This document shows, piece by piece, positions 43,667 through 55,807 of a stretch of DNA of 64,000 nucleotides. The notes below the pieces were generated by a model, which saw nothing but the letters and a program-made list of their open reading frames with translations, made no database searches and had not been told where the DNA came from. The stretch spans positions 20,939,934 through 21,003,933 of the forward strand of contig NC_049979.1 in assembly GCF_000003815.2 (NCBI RefSeq), read 5' to 3'. Position numbers and translations under genes: made by a program. This DNA is from Branchiostoma floridae. Lineage: Eukaryota > Chordata > Leptocardii > Amphioxiformes > Branchiostomatidae. Within the stretch, counting starts at the first letter, position 1. Every line of letters starts with the position of its first letter.

Positions 43667-45432
43667 GACAGCCGGTTTAATACAAGCCTGACCTACTAAC
43701 GTTACGGCTTGTGTAAGACTACTATGGAGATCGCAGTGCGCAGTGGGATTCAATTTCCACCTCATAGCTGTGCGCGCTTTGACGTCACCACGAGGGCGGC
43801 AGTATTAAACATGAAGTAGTACCGCTGATAGAATTTATATTGAAAAGTTGCTATATTGGAGACAGGAAAGTTGTTTCTATGTACAAGATATGGTTAAACA
43901 GTTTTACATGTTCCAGTATCTATTTCGGCCCTAGCTGTTCGTATTCCACGGTCGATATGGGATCTTCTGGATCTACCAACGAGCTGCCTTTCCACCACTA
44001 TCAATCGTTAAGTGACTAAACCCCAAAATAAACATGCACTCTACCGGGCTATTAAAGAAATCAAGATTTAATACAAATCTGACTCCAGCATGCAAAGTTA
44101 CCTATATATAACTTTACCATATAGATTTTAGGCTAAGATCCACTTTATGTAAAATGTGATTTTTTTTAAAGTGTTCATGCACGCGCACTAGAAATAGAAA
44201 ATGTCAGATAAAAAAAAAAAAACTACCCGTTGACGAGAAAACATCTAAATACTTTACAGTGGAAGATGAACAACATTTGTCAATGCTCACAATACAGTTC
44301 GGAAAGAAGTAAATCATTCATAGAAATCTGCAAAACCCTTTTTTCAAGCTTTTCACATATTAACGACCAACAAAAACAATTTTCTAGTCATCTAACCCAT
44401 TTATCTACGAAAATGTTGGACAATTCATTGTATTCCACTGTTTCACGGAATTATTCAGATGGAAAACGATTTTGAACAGATGTCATGCCCCTTTATTAAT
44501 TTATTTTCATTCTTTGTTAAAAGTATACGATTCTGTATGCTACTGCTTTACTTTGCATATTGCAATTCGCCTCCGGCCATGATTTAAAAAAAAATGGACA
44601 GAGTATCGTACTAATATCCTTTATGACTTCCGTTTGTCTCAATCGCTGTTGCATGCCAAAAACATTATTAGGTACTAGTAGTTGATAAACATAATAAGCA
44701 AATTGAGAAAAGTACACAAATATTCCCCCTCAACCAAACGCATTATATTTCCTTTGGCCCTACTCCACCCCTCTCAAATGGTACAGCCTTAAGAGTTTGT
44801 AGGGCAAAGTTCACCTTAATTCAGCGGACGACAGAAACATTGCAGGTAAGAAGTACATTGCAGGCGTAGTCGTGAAACATCACAGAGAAGGTTGGTGCTA
44901 GACTTTCTTGGGCTGGGTGCTTAAGCGGACAATTGAAATTGTAATGTTGGTTTACGGACATGAGTATTTAGGCCGGACCGACCTACATGTACCGTTATAT
45001 TTGTTTGACCCATAGTCAGAGAGACCCATAGTCGACACCAGAAATGGACGTACCGGCCAGGCCTACTCCAAGTTTTACAACGCCCGGTTCGATGACTAAG
45101 CAAAACACACAATCCATTAGGCATCACATACATTACAAATCATTGTTTTTAGTCCTCTCTTGCTTGGTATGATTGTGATATAACACTAGTGACAGCATCA
45201 GAAAAGAGATTTGGCATGTTATGCCTTGTCTATCCCTTCAAAATAACTGAAACATTGTCGTTACACTAACACAGTGTAAGTACATGTAGTGCAAAAAAAA
45301 GGTAAGTTCGGAAAATGAATTCTTGTTGACCTGTCTGAGATAGATGTAGTATGTTGTGATAATGTCACAGTGATAATGTATAATTGCCCCATACGTACTA
45401 GGTCCCAGTGAGGCACCAGACAGGTACCAAAC
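43667..45432. other. Divergent intergenic/promoter region, CYP2-like gene 2 and RDH-like gene
   Basis: About 1.8 kb separate two head-to-head start codons. It must hold both promoters, but I see no convincing TATA or binding sites. It is AT-rich, with a poly-A tract at 44209-44222 and no gene. Confidence 0.5.
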
Positions 45433-48400
45433 ATGATGTCAGACTACCTGAGTGGTGACTTGGTGGACTTTGTCTCTTCCCATCAACATCTCATTCTCAC
45501 AGGGGTTGCAGCAGGTAAGCAGGGGCGTATGTGAGTGGAGGGGTGGGGGTGCTTAGCAAATACTTAACACTAAGTTCAGGACGACTACCAATATGTTATC
45601 TAGGTAAAATTTGACGACTTCACTATTTACAATTGACTGAAAATAGCTTGTGTGCTCCTTATGAAAAGGAGGCATGCAGGCCCATTTAAAACATTGTCAA
45701 TCAATGAAAAGATTTTGAACACTTAACGTTAATTGTCTTTATTGCTGAATTATTACATACATTCACTGCATTCCCTGGGGTTCTCTTATTGATACGAGAT
45801 CCATTCAAACTATATTGTACCTGCATGTAAGTTATAACGTTACAGTCGTACAATGTATGTCATCGCGCATCAAGAAAAGAGCTATTAACATTGTTTCTAG
45901 CCTACAGGAAAAAAGTAAATGTAGAAGAAAACTGTAAGTTGAATTGCTACTGACATTATGATGTAATACAGGAGTGGCCTTCTATGCCGCCCGGAAGTAC
46001 TTTGGCGGGGGCGGGTGTTACAGCACAGCCAGGCTGGAGGGGAAGACTGCCATCATCACAGGTTCTAATACAGGACTGGGCAAGGAGACGGCACGCGATC
46101 TGGCCAGGAGAGGTATACATTATCACTTATTGTAATCTTAGACCATATATAGATGCAAACACTTAATGCTGTTGATAAATCCACCACCATAGTTGAACAC
46201 ATATTTGACAAATCATAGCATAACATGTACATGTTTTTTAAGCTGGAAGATGTCCTATGGCTAATGACTCAAGTAACTGACCAGGCTGAACTGACATTTA
46301 CTTTCTGAATCTTAAAGAGTAAAAAGATGCAAGGTCACTTAAAGTGTATAAACTTTAAGATATAATGTTACATTGCTCTGCGCCACTATGTGATAGTTGT
46401 GTTAGTCAAGTAGTGACATCACTGTTGTGTGACGTCAGTGTCAAGGGTCACGTGGTCCCTCTCTTCATTCATGGTGTGATTGTACATGCACATGTGTGTG
46501 ATTGTACATGCACATGTGTGTGAATAAAGCTCTCTTTCAATCGAGTTGCATCGTGCCTCTAAGTCTCTCATCAGCACCTTCCTGCATCAATGTTGGTGCT
46601 GCATACTTGAACTGAAATGTAAGTAAGAAACACCAATATGGCAGACAGCCATCATGGACGTTGCACTTTTTGTCACACAATCCATTGTTATGAAAAAGAA
46701 CTTTTTGACTGACTTGAAAAGTGAGATCATCTGTGTGAAATTCTTTTGTGTTTAATAGTGTTGTGAGAAACAACAGACATTATAATTAGCTGTCATGTTG
46801 TAGTGACATTTCCTTGCATTGAAATCAAACTAACAGGTGAGTGCTGCCATTTCAGGTGCCCGGGTGATCCTTGCCTGTAGAGATGTGACCAAAGCTGAGG
46901 CTGCTGCGGAAGACATTCGCAAGACTACCGGAAACGGAAACGTTTTGGTGCGTAAACTGGACCTGGCTTCTCTGGCCTCAGTCAGGGAGTTTGCAGCAGG
47001 AATTAACGACAATGAAACCCGCCTGGACCTTCTCATCAACAATGCAGGTACTGAGCTGACATGTTTCCTCCTTGCAAATGGTGGTACAAAGTTTAATCTA
47101 TTGGTGTGTTTGTTTGTTTGCCATGGTGTGCATCCGCAGTGATGTTGCAGAGTTGTAGGATGTTTGGCAGACATGGTGCAAGATACCTGGAGAATTAAAA
47201 GATTTGGCTCAGGTCCAATGGTGTTCAGACTCATGGCTATGACCAACACAGTGATGTCAGGCTGCCAGAGGTATCCCGTTTAGGTACTGCACCTTTCCTT
47301 GTGTGCAAAGACAGTTAAGTGGCATGGCTTCTTGACCTGTTATCTGTATCATGGGTGATGATTGTTTACTTGTTTCCAATAACAGGTGATGATTTTGTTT
47401 ACTTGTTTCCAATAATAGCTTGTAGCATGAAAAGGAAAGGTGTAATAGGTAACATACAGATGTTTCATACACCTCGCAGGGATCATGATGTGCCCCCAGT
47501 GGAAGACAGAAGACGGTTTTGAGATGCAGTTTGGCACGAACCACCTGGGTCACTTCCTCCTCACCAACCTGCTGCTGGACAAGCTCAAGACGTCCGCCCC
47601 CAGCCGGGTCGTGACTGTGTCTTCGATGGGGCATCAGTTTATCAAGAAGATGCATTTTGATGACCTGAACATGGAAAATAACTACAACTCCATGGATGCA
47701 TACAGTCAGAGCAAGCTGGCCAACATACTCTTCACTAGGGAGTTGGCAACGAGACTAGAAGGTGAACTGAAACTATCATTATATTTTTAAAGATTAATCC
47801 ATACCACTGTTGTTTAAGAAGAAACAAACCTCCTCTGGTGACCTACTGTTATTTGCTTTGTTCCTTTTTTCCATCCAGTGAACCTTGAAATATTTGCAGT
47901 GGTTTTAGTTTTATCTGTTTCCATTGTACTACTTCTGTACCCCAGACTTGTTTCAGACACATGTGCTTAAAAATCTCCTTCCCTATCATTGTAAAATAAA
48001 GTCCTTGCAGAATGATTCACGAAATTTGGTCACAAAGTCTATTATTAAACATTCATCTTGCTACATTAATGCACAATGTGCTTCCTACAGCCAAAAGTAA
48101 TCATCAAACCATGTAAGGCACTTTAGAAAAGTATATAAATAATAATTGACAGATGTGATCATTCTTCAACATGTAGGGACAGGAGTGACCTGTTATTCTG
48201 TCCATCCGGGTGGTGTGCGAACAGAGCTAGGCAGATACATGACCGACACCTACGGACTATGGCTGATCCTGTTACGGCCAATCATCTCACCACTTATGTA
48301 CGTCGTCGGAAAGAGTAGCGTGCAGGGTGCACAGACCTCCCTCCACTGTGCACTTCAGGAGGGCCTGGAGTCCAAGTCTGGTCTGTACTTCAGGTGAGAA

Positions 48401-48981
48401 GGTCACACCTTGTTTAGGGCCTCTCAGCAACTTTGGAGTTGTGGAGTCTTTTTTTGGCAACACCACAGAGGCAGAGCCTTCTTTTTTCTGTGTTGGTGAT
48501 ACTATTATTCTTATTGGATAGTTTTTCTTTCTGAAACCGTATCTGTATCCGGCACTCGCTCACTCACTCACTATCCTTTGTTTGATTATACTGCTGCTGG
48601 GGTCCCTGACGTAGGGGCAGGCAGCAGTCGGCTAGTCTTCACACTTCGCTTCCATTTGGCTCTGTCCAGTTGGTCGACCCCTGTCAGGCAGCACACCTTC
48701 AAGTCCCTCCTGACACACTCCCTCCAGGTTTTTCTGGGTCTACATTGTACCACGACCTCTGTTGCTAGTCACTTTCAGTTTGGTGATCTTATTAATGCGG
48801 TCTTTCGATCGACCACGTGTCTGGTATATGTCTCTGTATGCTACATGTCAAAATGATTCCCTTTTTTCGTTCCCTTGACAGCGATTGTGCGGAGAAAGAC
48901 CCGAGTCCAGCGGGCCAGGACGTTGAGGCGGCCAAGAGACTGTGGGAGGTCAGCGAGGAGATGGTGGGACTCAAACAGTAA
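45433..48981 (+). CDS. Retinol dehydrogenase 11-14-like short-chain dehydrogenase
   Basis: NADP(H)-dependent SDR of the RDH11-14 group, which interconverts retinol and retinal or reduces lipid aldehydes at ER or mitochondrial membranes. Six exons: 45433-45514, 45972-46112, 46856-47047, 47480-47761, 48177-48393 and 48882-48981. GT-AG junctions and matched phases give 337 residues. A hydrophobic segment (~22-38) precedes the Rossmann fold with TGSNTGLG (57-64), NNAG (136-139), VSS (185-187) and catalytic Tyr213-x3-Lys217 (YSQSK). The stretch [10 protein letters not shown], followed by a short [12 protein letters not shown] block, is diagnostic of this group. The N-terminal layout and ILACRD resemble RDH13; the end [11 protein letters not shown] resembles RDH13/14. 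Two adjacent ATGs (45433, 45436) could both start it. Orthology within 11-14 is not settled. Confidence 0.9.
46473..46520. repeat. Short tandem duplication in RDH-like intron 2
   Basis: The unit tgtgattgtacatgcacatg is repeated twice head to tail, with an internal CATGCACATG near-palindrome. Probably neutral. Confidence 0.7.
48560..48790 (-). mobile_element. Non-LTR retrotransposon 3' fragment in RDH-like intron 5
   Basis: On the minus strand from ~48720 the frame reads [20 protein letters not shown] then A-K-W-K-R-S-V, ending at a stop near 48570. A D-R-x-x-W-(K/R)-R block shortly before the stop is characteristic of the C-terminus of non-LTR retrotransposon ORF2 proteins. CACT/CTCA simple repeats follow at ~48552-48575. 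It is truncated and without catalytic motifs. Confidence 0.45.
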
Positions 48982-49438
48982 TAACAACTGAGAATGTTAA
49001 AATGACAGAGGACAATTGTACTTTTAGGAATACTGTAATTCTATTTCCAAATTTCAGGTGGGCCAGTCTGATGGTTTATGTTAGGCTGAGACAAATCCTA
49101 AGAGTAGGTCATGGGAAAATGCTAAATGAAACTAAAGGGAGACAGGGACAAAATGTTTCCTCACAGTACCATAACATATGGTACAAGTATATTACATGTA
49201 CCTGTAACATTACATGTAGCTTGTGATGTCTAACATAACAGCCTCTTCTCATTATACAAGTAGTGCACTGGGGGAAAGGGTATCGGATGTAGCCATATCC
49301 GAGCAGGGATATTTGCGTATTTGTAACAAATGCTAGCGAATGCAAACGGATTCGAGTTGGATCCCTAAAATATCCGAAATTTGGATTTTTGGGATCCGGA
49401 ATGAAAAGACTCAAAAATATCCCAAAATGGGATTTTCC

Positions 49439-49850
49439 ACGGATGCGAAGTCGTTTTTTTAGGGATTTCTTTGAATACATGGAATGATCGGATCGCAAAG
49501 AATCCCCAAACGGTCTTTCCCTCGGATGCGAAGTCGTTTTTCAAAGGATTTTTTCAAATACCTGGAATGAACGGGTCCCAAAACGGCTTTGCCGCGGATG
49601 CGAAGTCGTTTTTATAGGCTTTTCCTCGTATATTTGTCATGGTCGGATCCTGAAGAATCCGAAATTTGCCGTTGATGCGAAGTCGTTTTTATAGGATTTT
49701 CCTCGTATATTTGGCATGGTCGGATCCTAAGAAATCCCAAGGCGGCATTTGCCGCGGATGCGAAGTCGTTTATTTGGGATTTCTTCGTATGATCAGATCA
49801 TAAAGAATCTAAAACGGGATTTTCTGCAGATACAAAGTCACTTTAATGAA
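49439..49850. repeat. Degenerate ~80-bp tandem repeat
   Basis: The block ggatgcgaagtcgttt recurs at 49441, 49523, 49596, ~49674 and 49756, with a decayed copy near 49829 (spacings 82, 73, 78, 82). Between copies runs a TTTCCTCGTATATTTG...GGTCGGATCC-type sequence. Confidence 0.85.
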
Positions 49851-51539
49851 TTTTCCGCACATTTGACAAATCACAATATCACGTGTGCCCAATTACTTTC
49901 TTATAAAAGGCTAACACGATTCGAAATGGAAAAGAATGCACAGAATAATCTTATTCTAAACCAGTCCTGCGAAGAACTAAACGACGTAATGTCATCGAGG
50001 CCGAATCCTGTCTGCCACATGATACGTATTCAGATACAATATTGCAACAAGAATGGGTTATACCAGGTATGTACAGAGAGTCCCTGTTATCTAATTATGT
50101 TAAGGGAAAGTTGAATCCTTTAACCGCCAATATCACATGACTTCTTATACTTCCAAATAGAATATAGGATCAAACGTGAATACAATTTGAGTTTTATGTA
50201 AAGCTGACATGGGAGTCTGTGGCTAATCTTGCTTCTACGAATATCTGTTTCTATTACAAATCATAGTCTTCGCGATGTCCAACTCTAAGGAATTTCCACA
50301 TCCGGCTACAGGATACAGATAGTGAATCCAGCTTGTAAATTACAACTAACATGACTTATAGTATCAGTATGTACAGCTTCTCGCAACAGCACAAAGTCTC
50401 CTTTCTACTAGTGACAGTGCTTCGCTTCTTTTCAGGCTAGTTACGCCCTGATCCCTCCCAGCTCAATTCCTTCTGTGCCCTTCCTGTAGTCCAGTGTTCT
50501 CCCAGCTGTTGACACGGCCAGAGAATGTCGACCCGCCTTCTGAAAAAGAGAAAGAATAATCCCATCAAATTTTGAGATAGGCTAAAGCATCCATGTTTGA
50601 TGGATGCGTCCGTCAAAGTAATTAGGATGTATATGAAAAGAAATGGTGATTGGCTTGTTATACAACAGGAACAAATGCATTTGATTGTGGTATCGCCATT
50701 ATCACCGTTACATTCCGCATTATCATACCAAAAAAGTCCCCCGGGAGGGCGCGGCAGAAACAGTCTAGCGTTGCATAATTAGTGACAAGGTGTGATCTGC
50801 TTCCCCGGCCGGACTTTGCATTGTGTACGAGACGTCGCATGTAAACAAACACGTAAACACCGTTGGAACAGAATGTTCCTATGCGAATAAATGCCAGGCT
50901 TGAGACAAACATATGCGTATACAAGTACTGTTTTGATGATGATTCAAATTTTTCCCAAATAAGTCAACAGTTACTCAGCAAGTATCATGCTTGTGACTTG
51001 TGTTTTGTAAGGCTCCGTTATGTCGTTTTCTGATAAGTTTCTGTTCAGCCCAAGCATACCAAAAGCGCTACTAACTACTAGCCAACAAGGAATGTAGTCA
51101 CAAAGACAAATTCAAAGCGGGTATTGTTTGGAAACAATCATTGTATAAAACATACCTCGCCGTGAGATCCGCAGGACAGTGATGTAAAATAGCCCCAGGA
51201 CGCCGAACTACAAAACAGGGCTGGCTGTTTCAGTCCCTCGATCGCCGTCCCGTCCGTCGACTGCCACTTGAGTTTGGTCACCGCCTCAACATCACCCTAC
51301 TACAGAAGTTCACACACGTGTGTACAAATCCATATCCCGAGTTCAACGTTTCAAAACTCAAAGTTTGAGGTACAAAAAGATTGCGGTCCTCACGGACAAC
51401 GCTGACTATCTCCGCTTTATTTTCAAACTGACTGATGTGCAGTCTGATTGGTCAGAGAGACAACGATTGGATTACCCACAATACACCGCCCCAATGTACG
51501 GATGCAAAAAAATACAGAGTCGCATATTTAAGATATCCC

Positions 51540-51620
51540 AAGATTACCAACAATGCACTGCTCCAATGGAATCCCCTCCACTGGAGCAATCCACTGGAGC
51601 AGTGCATTGTTGGTAATCTT
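51540..51620. repeat. Perfect 26-bp inverted repeat with 29-bp loop
   Basis: The arms 51540-51565 and 51595-51620 are exact reverse complements (aagattaccaacaatgcact...). The loop holds further ctggagcaat/ccactggagc repeats. The hairpin is long enough for a foldback element or a cruciform. Confidence 0.9.
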
Positions 51621-52732
51621 GCCACGAATGCAGAAAAAAACCATTTCGCATCCTTACGAATCCGAGTATCTTGGTATCTAGCGTAACGTGGATTGTCTCA
51701 CTTGTATTGACGTTACAAACTGTGGTGTCCGAGGTACAAAAAGGGGGAAAGATATGACCAATCTAAAAATGATATTTTGCGCAAAAACAAGAGTGCTAGC
51801 CACGCATACGTAAAAAGTAAGAATCCATACGGATGCTGTATTGGCATCCGCCAAGTACGTAAGCATACGAATTCCGTGTTTGCATCGATACGACAGCGAG
51901 TGACGAATACCAACAAATGCGTTTCGGATGTGTATGGGATCCGTGATTTTTGGTAATCTTAGGAATCCGTTAGCATCCGTTAGGATGTTGCAAATTCGTA
52001 TACGTCTGCATCTGAAGAGTTTTTGCTGATAAACAAGAATCCTGACCTCGTATGCTTTTGTTTACATTAAAAGTAAGTATCAATACGAATGCACTGTTTG
52101 AATCCGCTAGTGACTTATGGATACCAACGAATGCGTTACGTATGTGTATAGGGTCCGTAATTTAGGAAGTATCCATACGGATGTAGTGTTAGCATCCGTC
52201 GTGAATTACGTAAGTATACGGGTTTCTTGTTTGTATCCACCGCGGGTTACGGATACCTACGAATGCGTTGCGGATGCAAGTGGGATCCGTCATTTTTTGG
52301 GATCCGTGATTGATTTTGGGATACGTCAGCATTTGTCAGCATCCGTCAGCATCCGTCAGGTGTTGCAAATTGGAGTCCGTCAGCATACGTCTACATATTA
52401 GGTCTTTTCGTCTAGTGGTGGTGTTTCATTTAGGAAAAACTTCTCATTTGCAGTGAACTTCTCTACCATTTATGCAAGAGACAACCATAATCCTTGGGTA
52501 ACTGACATCTATCTCACTTCAACCACCTCTCGATAAGACAGCCAGAGCAGCATAGTTCTCCCGTAGAACTTTACTGTGCCTGTCAGTGTCTCTATGTAAT
52601 CAATGCAGTTCCTATAGGGAGTTATGCTGCTTCCGTGTCGTTGACAATGGTGATTGCAATGTCATCTAACCATTGTACAATATACCAGCTGTGAGCCTTC
52701 CTTGCAGTTTTTTAGTTACCATTTAGCAGATA

Positions 52733-53541
52733 CTGGGAGAAAATAACAGATTAAGTGTGTTGATTAAAAGTGTATGACAGATGATAAGTATGAAAAGATT
52801 TAGATTGTGATTATCTTAAAGAAGTCATCTTTTTCTCAATATAATAATGGATTATTTATCGAGAATGTGAGCAAAAGTTTGCAAATGGGCAAATGTGAGA
52901 AAAATTGTGTTACATGATTTTAATACTATTTGGCAGATACAGTGAAATATTGCATTATCACATGTATCAGTGATGCAAAGTATTTGGACATGATTTCTTA
53001 TACTGTGTAAAAATGCAACCACAAATAGATTTACATATGTAAAATATTGCACTTGGTCATTTCATTATTTTTCTTTCAATGAATTAAAAAAGGAAAACTC
53101 AAACTGCCAATAAACAAGTTGATTATTAGTAAGTATCCACAAATGCAGGATATATTTAATTTAGAGCATCCTTGGTCTAACGTGTGATGAATTCTTTGAT
53201 ACTGTTTGTTGACTACTTTGCGAGCCCCTGGTCCCGCCCTACTGTGATCGCAGTTGGAGAAAATAACAGATGAAGTGTGCTGATTAAAAGTGTATGACAG
53301 ATGATAAGTAATCTATGAAAAGGTTTAGATTGTGATTATCTTTAAGAAGTCTGATATTTTTCTCAATATAATAATGGACTATTTATCGGGACTGTGACCA
53401 TAAGTTGGAAAAATTGTGTTACCTGATTTTAATATTAATTGGCAGATACAATGAAATGTTGCAATATCACATGTATCAGTGATACAAAGTATCTGGACAT
53501 GATTTCTTACACTGTGTAAAAATGCAACCACAAATAGATTC
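52733..53541. repeat. ~300-bp direct duplication
   Basis: 52733-53035 and ~53255-53541 are diverged direct copies, sharing gattaaaagtgtatgacag, tcaatataataatgga and ctgtgtaaaaatgcaacc blocks in the same order. The second copy has internal deletions. The ~220 bp between them are unrelated. Confidence 0.8.
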
Positions 53542-53633
53542 AGGTTCAACCGTTCCTTTGGATGCATGGTTGGATCGGTCAATTTAACCAAACCCTTCTA
53601 ATAGCCCTGCTATACGCCTGATTACGTAATTGA

Positions 53634-53723
53634 GTCAGCCTGGTCGACCTGTCTAAGGTGCTGTGTGCAGATAGCAATTTGCTGCTGCAGCCGTGGATCG
53701 TGGGTTCGAACCCCACTTGTTAC
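53634..53723 (+). repeat. tRNA-like remnant (Leu/Ser type) or SINE head
   Basis: It has a perfect T-arm (gtggg-ttcgaac-cccac, B box GGTTCGAACCC at 53703-53713) and an A-box-like TGGTCGACCTGTCTAAGG stretch as in Leu/Ser tRNAs with a long variable arm. The acceptor stem (gtcagcc versus ttgttac) and the anticodon loop do not pair properly. A working tRNA is therefore unlikely; a tRNA pseudogene or a SINE 5' end fits better. Confidence 0.45.
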
Positions 53724-54074
53724 AATTTTTTCTCTTTGTTAGAAAAATGTCATGTAATGTTTTTTTAATAGAAGACAGACCAATTCAGTAATTCGACGTT
53801 TAAAAACTCTTTTTCATGTGATTTTGTTTAACATCCAGGTTTTTTCTAAAATACGCACCGGCCAGCTTTTTTCAGAAGCTTTCTTGTTTAATTAAACTGT
53901 AGTAGAAACCAAGCCGGGGGCACCATCTTTCTCCAATGATTACTTTTTTTGTGTCTTTTCTAAAGACCAAGACGCCTCAACAAAGCTAAGCAAAAGGTGT
54001 GTGGAAAGTTTAAAGTTGAGGTATTGAGTTTAGGACAAAAAATGGAGAATGAATCATCAAGTGTAAGTAGGTCT

Positions 54075-55807
54075 TTTATTGATACCATATCAGGTACTAT
54101 TTCCTGTTACAGTGGCTGTCAAATAAAACTCTTGACAACAGTCAAACTTTACACAAATACGTAGCCACGTACCGTACAAGGTTATTCATGTCAGACACCA
54201 TTATTACTCCAGCTGAAGTTTTCCTCCATAGCAAAATACAAAAACACAGTCAAGTTTTTTTGCCTGACATTGAGTATAAAACAAACTGTTGTTGCATTGT
54301 TAAGATTACTGTTATGATATCTCTACTATATCTTAGGTACAACACAATGGCTTTAGTAGTAAATTTCACTGTGAGAAACAACATAGAATTACGGTAACAA
54401 ACGTACTGGGGAAAACTCATATCTACGTTAAGTTTGGGACACGGTAGTACCAATAAACTCTATCTTCACAGAAACATTGGGCTGACAATGTTAAATACAT
54501 AAAGCTTCCCCTGCTTTTCACGATATTTACAGAGTTCAACGTTGGCATGGGAATATTCAGCTGACAGATGCTGCAGTACAGAGAGCAGCCCTCAAAATTA
54601 CATTGTTGAATGATCGTCTGACTGTGTGTCGTGCTTAGCTACAAGAAGTGCTTAATACATTCGGAGCACCAGTGCACAGTCTGATCTTCTAACACATGAT
54701 CTAACCACTCAGCATGGCAGTGAAAGAGCAAAAATTAAAAATAACAAAAAAGGCAAAAAAATTACGCAACACATGATTCCAGCTACTATGGTTGGTTCAC
54801 AACTTGGTACACAAAACTTGGAAGCTTTTTTCCAAAATAATAACTTGTCTTTCACTGCCGGCATGAAAATATACACAAACAAATATCTACTTGTCATGGA
54901 CAGGCCAAAGGGTCAGCAAAAAATATATATATATATTTATATAACTCTCACAGAGAAAACTCATACTTCATTACAGTATTAGCCACAGTACATCTTTAGT
55001 TACAATTTAATTGACTTCAGTAGGGTTACTGTTTTTTCTCTTTTCTTCTTCTTCATTAACTTAAACAACAAGTTTGGACTACAGCAATATGTATAAAACA
55101 CTGCAAAGCCAAATCCACGGTCTATATCAATCACTGCATAGACAGTGTTACCCTCATATTGGAGAGGGGAACACCTCTCTAGTAGCCTCCCAGCAATGCC
55201 TCTGGTCCCTCAATATATACACACACTTTGACAACAGTAGACATCAATGCTGGGGGGAGGGGGGCGGTTGGATTTCAAACTTCCTGATGCACTTCATGAA
55301 ATTTGCACAGTAGTTTGTGTGTTTTATTATTACCCAGGGCTTTCCTCTGTACAAAGATATTGCTGAGCCAAAAATTAACCACTGCTAAATATTTGCACAA
55401 AACAAAGATTCTGTATGTGAATAATGAAGGTGGTCGAAGGGACCACAAATGAGAAGTTCACTCCACAATCTCTCCTCTGTTCTTAAATTTACAAAACTGC
55501 TGGTTACATGTATATCAGACCCTACCAGCACTTTCAATACTTGTACTAAGTTAGGGGGAGTTATGTTAAATTAACAGTAAAAACCAAAGAAGATTTCATA
55601 TACATCCAACAGCAGTTTCTTGAATTGGTACATTGGGGGTAAGGGGGACTGAATTTGTTTTCCTTTTGTCATGAAGTACTGCCAACTTTGCTGATTTTCA
55701 GTGTTCTTCTAATTACACAAGAGTAGAAATGTTATCACTGAAGATTCTATCCATCCCATCTCTTCTCTGCCCTGGCGAGTCGTTCTTTAGCGTGTCAGGT
55801 TGACTCT
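54075..55807 (-). other. Probable Robo 3' UTR
   Basis: AT-rich, without a gene, directly downstream of the inferred Robo stop. A minus-strand AATAAA lies at 54080-54075 and could end the transcript. The extent is inferred from position only. Confidence 0.35.

Larger units (their letters stand above)
48982..54074. other. Gene-poor repetitive region between the RDH-like gene and Robo
   Basis: No ORF here has homology I recognise. It contains the tandem repeat at 49439-49850, sequence rich in (T)ACGGATGC / GCATCCGT motifs at 51780-52390, the inverted repeat 51540-51620, the duplication 52733-53541 and the tRNA-like remnant 53634-53723. The stretch 49860-51500 is otherwise unremarkable. Confidence 0.6.

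Noticed and set aside
43667-43765. Upstream ATG adding 33 residues to the second CYP2-like protein
   Set aside because: The extension has no signal-like character and no match in the paralogue; the ATG at 43666 aligns better.
51320-51616. Open frame near the 26-bp inverted repeat
   Set aside because: Low-complexity content partly created by the repeat arms; no start context, splice sites or homology.
54909-54945. ATATAT run as a regulatory site
   Set aside because: A short simple repeat within the presumed Robo 3' UTR; nothing supports a function.
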